Shown here piece by piece: positions 16,659-24,450 of a stretch of 64,000 nucleotides of DNA (the first letter of the stretch is position 1; each line of letters starts with the position of its first letter). The notes beneath the pieces are model-generated. The model made no database searches. It worked only from the letters and a program-made list of their open reading frames with translations, and was not told where the DNA came from. This DNA is from Microbacterium sp. SY138 (lineage in GTDB: Bacteria > Actinomycetota > Actinomycetes > Actinomycetales > Microbacteriaceae): contig NZ_CP155793.1 in assembly GCF_039729145.1 (NCBI RefSeq), forward strand, positions 496,001 to 560,000. Reading direction: 5' to 3'. The position numbers and the translations under genes are program-made.

Positions 16659-17728
16659 GCCCACCCTCCCGAGCGACGACGGGTGCGCACGAGAAGCCAC
16701 AGGAAGAACGGGCCGCCCACGAGCGAGGTGATCATGCCGATGGGCAGATCGGCGAGCGGCACGGCCGTGCGGGCCACGAGGTCGGCGACCGCGATGAGCA
16801 GTGCGCCGCCGAGCGCCGAGGCGATCACGAGCGGCACGTGGGCGGGGCCGATCATCATCCGCATCAGGTGTGGCACGACGAGACCGGCGAATCCGATGAT
16901 CCCGGCGAAGGCGACCGCCGCGCACACCAGCAGCGCGACCGTCACGATCACCACGATCCGCAGCAGCTCGACATTGACGCCGAGGTGTCGCGCGGTGCGC
17001 TCGCCGAGCGCGAAGAGATCCAGGCGCGGTGCGACGATCAGCGCGACCGCCACGCCGATCAGCACGAGCGGCGCGACGAGCTGGATGTTCGACCACAGCG
17101 CGCCGTTCAGCGAACCGAGCTGCCAGAACACGATCTGCTCGCGGGTCGATGTGGTGCCGAGGAACGTGAAGAAGGCCATGCCGGCGCCGGCAATCGCGTT
17201 GATGGCGATACCGGTGAGCAGGAGCGTCACGACTTCGGTGCGCCCTCCGGAGCGGCTGATGAAGTACACCGAGAACACCGCTATCAGGCCGCCGAGGAAC
17301 GCGAAGGCAGGCGTGGTCCACATGCCGAAGGTCGCGAGCCCGAACGTGATGCTCGCTGCGGCGCCGAGCGCTGCGCCCGAGGAGACGCCGACCACACCGG
17401 CGTCCGCGAGCGGGTTGCCGAAGATCGCCTGCATGAGCACTCCCGAGACCGCGAGGGCGGCGCCGACGAGGAGGCCGAGCACGATGCGGGGCATGCGCAG
17501 GGTGAAGATCACGCCGTAGTCGGTGGAAGCCGACGGAGCCCACGCGGTGTCGACCCCGACGCCGCGCAGGAGCACGCCGATGAGGGAGGCGGGGGAGAGG
17601 TCGTACTGCCCGCTCGTGATCGACACGATGCACGTGATCGCGAGCGCGATCACCAGGCCCACCGTCACCAGGGTGAAGCGCAGGCCCCGGTGCCTCGTCG
17701 GAGTCGGGGTGACGACCTCCCCGGTCAC
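16655..17728 (-). CDS. hmuU: hemin ABC transporter permease (FecCD family)
   Basis: 357 residues from a GTG that overlaps the stop of the binding-protein gene (GTGA). About 9-10 membrane helices. FecCD hallmarks: TLRMPRIVLGLLVGAALAVSGVLMQAIFGNPLADAGVVGVSSGAALG, and late GIIGFAGLVVPHLMRMMIGPAHVPLV with ADLVARTAVPLADLPIGMITSLVGGPFFLWLL. It forms the dimeric channel of the hemin importer. The coupling fixes the start; the longer open frame in the same register is a shadow of the binding-protein gene. Confidence 0.92.
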   Translation of the reverse strand: MTGEVVTPTPTRHRGLRFTLVTVGLVIALAITCIVSITSGQYDLSPASLIGVLLRGVGVDTAWAPSASTDYGVIFTLRMPRIVLGLLVGAALAVSGVLMQAIFGNPLADAGVVGVSSGAALGAAASITFGLATFGMWTTPAFAFLGGLIAVFSVYFISRSGGRTEVVTLLLTGIAINAIAGAGMAFFTFLGTTSTREQIVFWQLGSLNGALWSNIQLVAPLVLIGVAVALIVAPRLDLFALGERTARHLGVNVELLRIVVIVTVALLVCAAVAFAGIIGFAGLVVPHLMRMMIGPAHVPLVIASALGGALLIAVADLVARTAVPLADLPIGMITSLVGGPFFLWLLVRTRRRSGGWA

Positions 17729-18831
17729 TTCGCGGGCTCGGGGGCGTACAGGGCGCGGGCCAGAGCGCCGATCACGTCGGCGGTGCGCGGACCGAAGCTC
17801 AGGATCTCGCTGTCGGCCATGTCGATCACGCGACGGTTCGCACCGGCGGGGGTCTGCGCCACGGCGGGGATCCGCTCGATCAGCCCGTCGATGCCGCCCA
17901 CGGATTCGAGCCCGTCGGTCATCATCACCAGCACGTCGGGCTGCGCGGCGACGAGGGCCTCGGCGGTCATCGGCTTCATGCCCTCCCACCCGATCTCGGC
18001 CGCCACATCGACCCCGCCCACCGCGTCGATCAGCGAGTCGGCTCCGGAGTCCTCTCCGAAGATGTAGTAGACGTTCGCGCTGCCGCGGACGTAGAGGAAC
18101 AGCATCCGGGCGCGATCGGCTTCGTCGGCGGGAACGATCTCGGCGATCTCCGCGAGCGTCTCGTCGACCGAGGCGTCCAGTCGATCGATGAGCGCTTCCC
18201 CGCGGCGAGGCATGCCGAGCGCGGTGGCGATCTCGGTCACGAGTGCGTCGGTGGTGTCGAGCCGACGGTCGCTGGAGATCACGACGACGGCGATGCCCGC
18301 GTCGCGCAACTGCTGACGCACCTCCTTCGGGCCGATCGTGGTGTCGGTGAGGACGACGGTCGGGGCCAGCTCGAGGATCGCCTCGGCGTTGAGCGTGTGG
18401 CCGGTCTTGGTCACGACGGGAAGGTCTTCGGTGCCGGCGAAGACGGTGGAGGCGTCGCGACCGACGACCTGATCGCCGAGCCCGAGTGCGAACACGGTCG
18501 ACGCGATCGTGCCCGAGATGTCGATCGGGAGGATCCGGTCGATATCGGTGATCTCGATCTCGTGGCCTTCGCTGTCGGTCACCGTCACAGGCAGCGTCGG
18601 AGCGCTGTCGTCGTCGACGGGCGCGATCGCGTGGGTCGAGAGGCAGGCGGTGGATGGGCCGGTGTGCGCGCGGACGTCGTCGATCAGATCGAGTGCGGCG
18701 AGCGGGAGGGATGCCTGGGGGCAGTCGTCGTCGGCGACGGCGGCCGGTGCGGCCGTGCCTCCCGGCTCGGTGCAGGCCGTGAGCCCGACGGCCAACGCGG
18801 CGACGAGGAGAAGGGCGGAAGCGCGACGCAT
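17725..18831 (-). CDS. hmuT: hemin ABC transporter substrate-binding lipoprotein
   Basis: 368 residues. Lipoprotein signal MRRASALLLVAALAVGLTAC with lipobox cysteine at 20. The binding domain is of the FecB/HmuT (PBP class III) type: RILPIDISGTIASTVFALGLGDQVVGRD, TKTGHTLNAEAILELAPTVVL, and a long helix linking the lobes. It captures hemin outside the membrane and delivers it to HmuUV. An iron box (TTAGGCAAGGCTATCCTAA) overlaps the start codon, so the message is probably leaderless and DtxR-repressed under iron sufficiency. Divergent from a giant HtaA-type surface heme protein, its likely hemin donor. Confidence 0.92.
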   Translation of the reverse strand: MRRASALLLVAALAVGLTACTEPGGTAAPAAVADDDCPQASLPLAALDLIDDVRAHTGPSTACLSTHAIAPVDDDSAPTLPVTVTDSEGHEIEITDIDRILPIDISGTIASTVFALGLGDQVVGRDASTVFAGTEDLPVVTKTGHTLNAEAILELAPTVVLTDTTIGPKEVRQQLRDAGIAVVVISSDRRLDTTDALVTEIATALGMPRRGEALIDRLDASVDETLAEIAEIVPADEADRARMLFLYVRGSANVYYIFGEDSGADSLIDAVGGVDVAAEIGWEGMKPMTAEALVAAQPDVLVMMTDGLESVGGIDGLIERIPAVAQTPAGANRRVIDMADSEILSFGPRTADVIGALARALYAPEPAK

Positions 18832-18849
18832 TAGGCAAGGCTATCCTAA
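18831..18849. promoter_or_regulatory. DtxR/IdeR iron box of hmuTUV
   Basis: TTAGGCAAGGCTATCCTAA matches the consensus TTAGGTTAGCCTAACCTAA at 15 of 19 positions and begins on the last base of the hmuT start codon. Iron-dependent repression is predicted. Confidence 0.85.
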
Positions 18850-18899
18850 AACTTGACGCGCGCTGATTCCCCCCTCTACGCTCAGGGTCGGCGGCTTAC

Positions 18900-18918
18900 T
18901 TAGCTGAGCCTAACCAAA
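18900..18918. promoter_or_regulatory. DtxR/IdeR iron box of the HtaA gene
   Basis: TTAGCTGAGCCTAACCAAA matches the 19-bp consensus at 16 positions, 77 bp before the GTG of the surface heme protein. With the first box it makes a doubly iron-controlled divergent promoter. Confidence 0.85.
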
Positions 18919-18994
18919 ATTTAACCCTCGCCCGACTGCATTGCGGCACCGCCGGCGCGCGTGTGCTTCTGCGCGCCCGGAGCCATGGAGAACC

Positions 18995-21900
18995 GTGAAC
19001 GCCACAGCCACAGCATCCCCCGGGAGCGCACGCATACGCGTGCTGCTCGCCGCTTTCGTCTCCTTCCTCCTCATCGCCGCCGGCGCCGTGATCGTGCCAC
19101 CCGCGCACGCCGCCGGTGCGATGGTCACTGCCACGGTCGCCTCCGCAGGCGCCTCCGGAGTGAGTGTGCAGGTGCAGGCGAGCGGTCTCCCCGAAGTCGA
19201 GGGCGCATACGCGGCGCTCATCGTGAAGGGGACGGAGGCGGGCCTCTCCGGTGGTGGCGGGTACGCCGCCTTCGTGATGCCGACCGTCGCCGGAGGGGCG
19301 AGCACGTTCACGCTCGACGCACCGGCCGGCTCGCTGGACCGCACGAAGACCTATGAGGTTCTCGTCTGGCAGAAGCACTCGAACCCGAACGAGACCACGA
19401 TTTACGGCCGCGGCGACGTCGGCATCTCGGCCGGGCAGTGGGACGCGGTGTTCGGTGCCGCCCCCACCGATCCGGGAACCGACCCCGGAACCGATCCGGG
19501 GACCGATCCTGGCACGGATCCGGGGACCGATCCTGGCACGGATCCGGGGACCGATCCCGGTACGGATCCGGGGACCGATCCCGGTACGGAACCGGGCGAG
19601 ACCCCGAAGTCGGCGACGATCGAGGTGTTCCTCGCCGACGGCACGACTCCGGCCGCCGGTGTGGCGCTCAAAGCCGGCGACAAGGTCGTCGTGAAGGGCT
19701 CGGGTTACGACCCGGCGGCGAACCTCGGGACCGAGGGCCGTGGTGTGCCGATCCCGAAGCACCTTCCGCAGGGCACATACGTGGTGTTCGGCAATTTCGC
19801 TTCGGCATGGCAGCCCTCGACGGGTGCGGTATCTTCGAGCCGTTCCGTCGGTGCGCAGACGTGGGCTCTGGCCGAGGGCGTGCTGAACCAGGTTCCCGCG
19901 CAGTACCAGAGCGCGATCCGCGCGCAGTGGGTCGACATCGCGGCCGACGGCACGTTCCAGGCGACCGTGACCCTGAAGGATGCCGCGGCGACGCCGGGGT
20001 CTTACGGGATCTACACGTATGCGGCCGGTGGCGTGATCAACGCCGACCAGGAGCGCAGTGTCGCCCTGAACTACACCGAGACTCCGACGGTCTCCACAGC
20101 CGTGAAGACGGCGACGGCGACGAACGGTCTGACCGTCACGGCCTCCGGGACCAAGCTCGGAGCGATCCCGGGTGCGTACGTCGCGTTGATCGAGAAGGGC
20201 ACCGAGGCGAACGTCACCGGCAGCGGCGGGTTCCTGGCGATGCAGTACGTGCGCCCGATCTCCGGCGGCGCCTTCACGGTGGACCTGACCGCCGCCGCCG
20301 ACAAGCTCGACCGCACGAAGTCCTACGAGGTCATCGCGTGGAAGCAGCACTCGAACCCCGATGCGAGCACGATCTATGCACGCTCGACCATCGCCGTCAC
20401 CGACGCACAGTGGGAGAGCCTGCAGCCGGCTCCGGTCTCGGCGGCGATCGAGGTGTTCCTCGCCGACGGCACGACTCCGGCCGCAGGTGTGGCTCTCAAA
20501 GCCGGTGACAAGGTCGTCGTGAAGGGCTCGGGCTATGACCCGACCGCGAATGTCGGTGGACGCGGGATGCCGATCCCCCAGCACCTTCCGCAGGGCACCT
20601 ACGTGGTCTTCGGCAACTTCGGCTCGACATGGCAGCCTTCGACGGGTGCGGCATCGTCGACCCGATCGGTGGGCGCGCAGGCCTGGGCTCTGGCCGAGGG
20701 GGTGCTGAACCAGGTTCCCGAGCAGTACCAGAGCGCGATCCGTGCGCAGTGGGTCGACATCGCCGCCGACGGCACGTTCCAGGCGACGCTGACGCTGAAG
20801 GACGCCGCGGCGGCCCCCGGTTCCTATGGGATCTACACGTATGCCGCCGGTGGCGTGGTCAACGCCGACCAGGAGCGCAGCGTCGCCCTGAACTACGGCG
20901 ACACCTCGGTCATCACCTCCACGGTGAAGTCGGCGAGCATGAAGGACGGCCTGACCATCACCGCTGCGGCTTCGAAGCTCGGTGCGATCACCGGTGCCTA
21001 CGTCGCTGTGATCGAGAAGGGCGCCGAAGGGAGCGTCACCGCAGGCGGCGGGTTCGTCGCGATGCAGTACGTGCAGAAGGTCACGGGCGGCGCGTTCACG
21101 GTGGACCTGACGGCCGCGGCCGACAAGCTCGACCGCACGAAGGCGTATGAGGTGATCGTCTGGAAGCAGCACTCGATGCCCGATGCGAACACGATCTACG
21201 CTCGCGGCGCCATCACAGTCAGTGACGAGCAGTGGGACGCGCTCTTCCCGGCGGGGCCGACTGTGGGCACGACGGTCAAGGTTGCGACCGCGAAGGACGG
21301 CCTGACCGTCGCAGCAGCGGCCACCAATCTCGGCGAGATCCCTGGAGCCTATGTCGCCCTGATCGAAGCCGGCACCGAGGGCAACGTGAGTGCCGATGGT
21401 GGGTTCCTCGCGATGCAGTACGTGCAGAAGGTCACGTTCGGCGCCTTCGCGGTCGATCTCACGACCGCGGCGAAGAACCTCGACCGCACGAAGTCGTATG
21501 AGGTCATCGTGTGGAAGCAGCATTCGATGCCCGACGCGAGCACGATCTACGCCCGCTCGACCGTGACGATCACCCCGCAGCAGTGGGACGACCTGTTCGG
21601 TGTGACGGTGCCGGAGAAGCCCGTCACCCCGACGACTCCGCCCACGAACGTCCCTGGCGGATCACTCCGCTGGGCGATCTCGTCGTCGTTCACGAACTAC
21701 ATCACGGGTGACATCGCGAAGGGCTCCATCGCGGTCTCCGACGGCGCGACCCGTTCGGGCGGGCAGTTCCAGTTCGGTCAGACCGTCGGCGGCGACTTCG
21801 ACGTGAACACCGGCCTCGGCAGCGTCGTCTATCGCGGCTCGGTGCGCTTCACCGGTCACCAGGGCGTGCTCGATGTGACCGTGTCGAACCCGCAGATCCG

Positions 21901-23194
21901 CATCACCTCGGCATCGGCGGCGACGCTGTACGTCACGAGCGGCGGCGCACAGGTGCCGTTCGCGACGCTCGATCTCTCCAACGCGGCGCGCATCGCGGCC
22001 AACGGTGCCGTGACCTACACGGCGGCGCCCGCGGCGCTGACGGATGCCGGTCGAGACCGCGTGCTCGCCGGCTACGGCACCGCGCTGAACCCGGTGACAT
22101 TCACGATCGGCTCCGTCGCGGCGGCGCCGGCCGGTTCGAGCGGAACGGTTGCCGCCGCTGTCGTGAAGCCGAAGACCACCCTCCCTGCTGCCCCGCCGGC
22201 GACCGAGGGCATCCAGGCAGACGACGAGAACCTCGCAGCCCTCGGAGCGGGCCAGCCGGCCACGGTGTCGGCATCCGGGTTCCGCGCGAACGAGCAGGGC
22301 ATCAAGGTCGTCGTGTACTCGACGCCCGTGCTGCTCGAGACGGTGACGGCCGACGCGAACGGCGTCGCGACCTGGTCGGGTTCGCTGCCGGCAAGCCTCG
22401 AGGACGGCGAGCACACCCTCACGTTCCAGGGCTCGGTGAACCGCGGTCTCGTGTTCACCCTGAACAGGGCGAACACCACGATCGGTGTGTGCACGGTCGA
22501 GGGCGCAACTCTCAAGTGGGGATACAAGGAGTCGTTCCGCACCTACATCGAGGGCATCGCGAAGGGCGGGTGGACGCTGACCGACGTGGCCTACCAGTAC
22601 CCCGACTACGTGTGGGAGAACGGCACCGGATCGTTCGACGACAAGACCCTCGCGGGCCTCGTGACCTACGGCGGCAGCATCACCTTCACGGGTCACGACG
22701 GTGCGCTCAACACGACGCTCGGGAATGCGGCCGTCGAGCTCGCTGGGGACAAGGGCTACCTGGTCTTCGACGTGACCGGTACGACGCAGGGCGGCGAGAG
22801 CATCGACCAGAAGGGCGTTCGCCTCGCGGAGTTCGCGCTCGGCGACGCGGCGGTCGTCGACGGCGTGCTGACGCTCGACGCAGTCCCGACCACGCTGACC
22901 GAGGCCGGAGCATCCGCATTCGGCACCTACGCCGCAGGCGAGCAGCTCGACCCGGTCACCGCCGTGATCCCGGTGGGCGCGGCCTGCGGCGTCGCGGAGG
23001 AGAAGCCCGCCTCCGACTCCGAGGCCACCGCCGCGGTGACCACCGCGACCGAGCCCGCGGCATCAGACGGCGCCCCCGTGTGGCCGTGGATCGTGGGCGG
23101 CCTGATCGTCGTCGCCCTCGCGGCGACCGGTGGTGTGCTCATCGCCCGCCGCAACCGCACGGAAGAGACCGCGCAGACGACGACCGAGGTCTAG
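18995..23194 (+). CDS. HtaA-domain cell-surface heme-binding protein
   Basis: 1399 residues from GTG. Signal peptide about 1-39. Two repeated modules make up the first 870 residues: module A (about 110 residues, ending TKSYEVIxWKQHSxPDxxTIYAR) at about 44-150, 366-480, 638-753 and 754-868, and module B (about 155 residues, xIEVFLADGTTPAAGVALKAG...) at about 204-363 and 481-637. A DPGT-repeat linker follows A1. Two HtaA (conserved region) domains lie at about 888-1048 and 1168-1327, with the family Tyr in SFTNYI (Y902) and SFRTYI (Y1184) and the His in FTGH (H955, H1234); in studied HtaA domains heme is bound by Tyr with a nearby His. A single C-terminal helix (about 1361-1385) and a short basic tail anchor it. 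It likely takes heme from host proteins and hands it to HmuT. Iron box upstream; terminator downstream. Confidence 0.92.
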   Translation: MNATATASPGSARIRVLLAAFVSFLLIAAGAVIVPPAHAAGAMVTATVASAGASGVSVQVQASGLPEVEGAYAALIVKGTEAGLSGGGGYAAFVMPTVAGGASTFTLDAPAGSLDRTKTYEVLVWQKHSNPNETTIYGRGDVGISAGQWDAVFGAAPTDPGTDPGTDPGTDPGTDPGTDPGTDPGTDPGTDPGTDPGTEPGETPKSATIEVFLADGTTPAAGVALKAGDKVVVKGSGYDPAANLGTEGRGVPIPKHLPQGTYVVFGNFASAWQPSTGAVSSSRSVGAQTWALAEGVLNQVPAQYQSAIRAQWVDIAADGTFQATVTLKDAAATPGSYGIYTYAAGGVINADQERSVALNYTETPTVSTAVKTATATNGLTVTASGTKLGAIPGAYVALIEKGTEANVTGSGGFLAMQYVRPISGGAFTVDLTAAADKLDRTKSYEVIAWKQHSNPDASTIYARSTIAVTDAQWESLQPAPVSAAIEVFLADGTTPAAGVALKAGDKVVVKGSGYDPTANVGGRGMPIPQHLPQGTYVVFGNFGSTWQPSTGAASSTRSVGAQAWALAEGVLNQVPEQYQSAIRAQWVDIAADGTFQATLTLKDAAAAPGSYGIYTYAAGGVVNADQERSVALNYGDTSVITSTVKSASMKDGLTITAAASKLGAITGAYVAVIEKGAEGSVTAGGGFVAMQYVQKVTGGAFTVDLTAAADKLDRTKAYEVIVWKQHSMPDANTIYARGAITVSDEQWDALFPAGPTVGTTVKVATAKDGLTVAAAATNLGEIPGAYVALIEAGTEGNVSADGGFLAMQYVQKVTFGAFAVDLTTAAKNLDRTKSYEVIVWKQHSMPDASTIYARSTVTITPQQWDDLFGVTVPEKPVTPTTPPTNVPGGSLRWAISSSFTNYITGDIAKGSIAVSDGATRSGGQFQFGQTVGGDFDVNTGLGSVVYRGSVRFTGHQGVLDVTVSNPQIRITSASAATLYVTSGGAQVPFATLDLSNAARIAANGAVTYTAAPAALTDAGRDRVLAGYGTALNPVTFTIGSVAAAPAGSSGTVAAAVVKPKTTLPAAPPATEGIQADDENLAALGAGQPATVSASGFRANEQGIKVVVYSTPVLLETVTADANGVATWSGSLPASLEDGEHTLTFQGSVNRGLVFTLNRANTTIGVCTVEGATLKWGYKESFRTYIEGIAKGGWTLTDVAYQYPDYVWENGTGSFDDKTLAGLVTYGGSITFTGHDGALNTTLGNAAVELAGDKGYLVFDVTGTTQGGESIDQKGVRLAEFALGDAAVVDGVLTLDAVPTTLTEAGASAFGTYAAGEQLDPVTAVIPVGAACGVAEEKPASDSEATAAVTTATEPAASDGAPVWPWIVGGLIVVALAATGGVLIARRNRTEETAQTTTEV
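19469..19588 (+). repeat. 12-bp minisatellite encoding (DPGT)10
   Basis: Ten tandem 12-bp units, most alternating between two spellings (GATCCGGGGACC and GATCCTGGCACG or GATCCCGGTACG), so a 24-bp higher-order repeat exists. Encodes the flexible linker after module A1. Copy-number change stays in frame. Confidence 0.95.
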
Positions 23195-23208
23195 TCGAGA
23201 CGCGATAC

Positions 23209-23247
23209 GGACGGCCCTCCCCGCAGCGGACGCGGGGAGGGCCGTCC
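23209..23247 (+). terminator. terminator of the HtaA gene
   Basis: Perfect 16-bp arms (23209-23224, 23232-23247), 7-nt loop, followed by TTC. Confidence 0.9.
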
Positions 23248-23299
23248 TTCCGCGACGCCCCGGGTACGCGACACGCGTCGGCGGTGGGACAATGGATGC

Positions 23300-23614
23300 A
23301 TGGCCCCCACCGATTCCCACCAGACCGTCGAAGCGACCGTGCGCCGTGTGCCGCGGTACGGCGTGCTCATGGGCATCGGCGTCGTGGTCGGCGTGATCGC
23401 CGCCGGCATCCTCACCTGGACCGGCAGCTTCGACGAGTCGCAGGCCCTCGACGTCGTCTACCCGCCCGGTCAGGTGTTCGGCTTCCTGCTGCTGTGGACG
23501 GTGCCGATCGGCATCGCGCTCGGCGGCGTCACCGGTCTGATCCTGGAGCGCATCGCCCGCCGTCACGACCGCGTCGTCCGGGTCGACCGCGAAACCGTCG
23601 TCGACGAGGACTGA
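23300..23614 (+). CDS. small two-helix membrane protein of unknown function
   Basis: 104 residues from ATG. Two clear membrane segments, YGVLMGIGVVVGVIAAGILTW (about 20-40) and GQVFGFLLLWTVPIGIALGGVTGLIL (about 57-82), separated by a polar loop, and an acidic/basic tail RIARRHDRVVRVDRETVVDED. No enzymatic motif. It is a single gene between the HtaA terminator and repeat element 3. Similar small proteins occur as conserved hypotheticals in Microbacteriaceae near the purine genes (recollection, not searched). Function unknown. Confidence 0.7.
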   Translation: MAPTDSHQTVEATVRRVPRYGVLMGIGVVVGVIAAGILTWTGSFDESQALDVVYPPGQVFGFLLLWTVPIGIALGGVTGLILERIARRHDRVVRVDRETVVDED

Positions 23615-23630
23615 CCCCTTCACCTACCGC

Positions 23631-23726
23631 CGAGTGCACGGCGTACCGCCGAGTGCACGGCGTATCGCCGAGTGCACGGCTTCTTTGCGCAGCTATCCCG
23701 TGCACTCGCAAGCAATCCGTGCACTC
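23631..23726. repeat. intergenic 19-bp-period GAGTGCACGG element, copy 3 (best preserved)
   Basis: Direct cores GAGTGCACGG at 23632-23641, 23651-23660 and 23670-23679 (exact 19-bp period), 18-nt gap, inverted cores CCGTGCACTC at 23698-23707 and 23717-23726 (19 bp apart). The 9-nt segments between cores differ from copy to copy but end in C. Lies between two convergent genes and fills most of a 144-bp gap. Confidence 0.9.
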
Positions 23727-23758
23727 GCGGGGACGGTGGATCCCGGAAGCTGCGGGGG

Positions 23759-24364
23759 CTAGGCCAGCTCGGCGATCACCGGACGGATCGCGGCGTCGAA
23801 CGCCACGACGTCGCGGCGCAGACCGTCGGTCACCGCCACCGTGAGCGCCCCGATCCACCAGATGCCGCGCTGCGAGAACGGCAGCACCTGCACGTTGAGC
23901 TCGAACGAGTGCGCGCGTCGGCCGACTTCGCGCTCGAACTCCGCGATCGCACTCGCATAGGCGCGGTATGCGTCGCCTCCGGTGTGGCTCTTCATCGAAC
24001 TCACGTAGCGGTCGTGCGCGGCGCGCGCGTAGAGCAGAGCCGACGTCGCCTGCGGGGCGATGGCCGCTGTGAGCTCCTCCGCACCGTGGGCGGGCAGGGC
24101 GACCAGGGTGTCGAACCCGTCGATGAGCTCGAGTGGCACGTCGGAAGGATGCGCGCGCGGCTCGACCGTCATGTCCCAGTAGTCGCGCCACTGGGCCTCG
24201 ATCGTGGGGGAGGCGTCGACGGCATCCGGCGCGCGGACGGCGAGTTCGCGGAGGCTCGGCAGGTCCTCCGGAACCCGGATGCCGAGGCGCTGCCGCAGTG
24301 CGAGCGCGACGAGCACGGGTACGCTCGCGTCTTCGCGGATGAGCCACTGCGGCTTGTCGGCCAT
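23759..24364 (-). CDS. conserved hypothetical protein
   Basis: 201 residues from ATG, no signal peptide. No family recognised. It opens with DKPQWLIREDASVPVLVALALRQRLGI and ends with a short hydrophobic stretch, GIWWIGALTVAVTDGL (about 168-183), before a helical end. A central part (about 100-150) is alanine-rich and helical with RAAHDRYVSSMKSHTGGDAYRAYASAIAEFERE. The coding quality (codon bias with strong third-position GC on this strand) supports a real gene. It is divergent from purM with an 86-bp gap. Role unknown; a soluble, mostly helical protein is all that can be said. Confidence 0.7.
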   Translation of the reverse strand: MADKPQWLIREDASVPVLVALALRQRLGIRVPEDLPSLRELAVRAPDAVDASPTIEAQWRDYWDMTVEPRAHPSDVPLELIDGFDTLVALPAHGAEELTAAIAPQATSALLYARAAHDRYVSSMKSHTGGDAYRAYASAIAEFEREVGRRAHSFELNVQVLPFSQRGIWWIGALTVAVTDGLRRDVVAFDAAIRPVIAELA

Positions 24365-24450
24365 GGCCCCATCGTAGGCGGCTCGGGGCTCCGGATCCGA
24401 GGTCCGACTTCGCGGAGAGTCGGACCGGCCGCGGGCGGTAGGCTGGAGAC

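Noticed and set aside
18896..21523. 875-residue minus-strand open frame in the HtaA gene
   Set aside because: Its internal repeats simply mirror the module repeats of the real gene on the other strand.
23631..23726. CRISPR array
   Set aside because: Repeat is only 10 bp with 9-nt intervals, the second half is inverted, and no cas gene is present.
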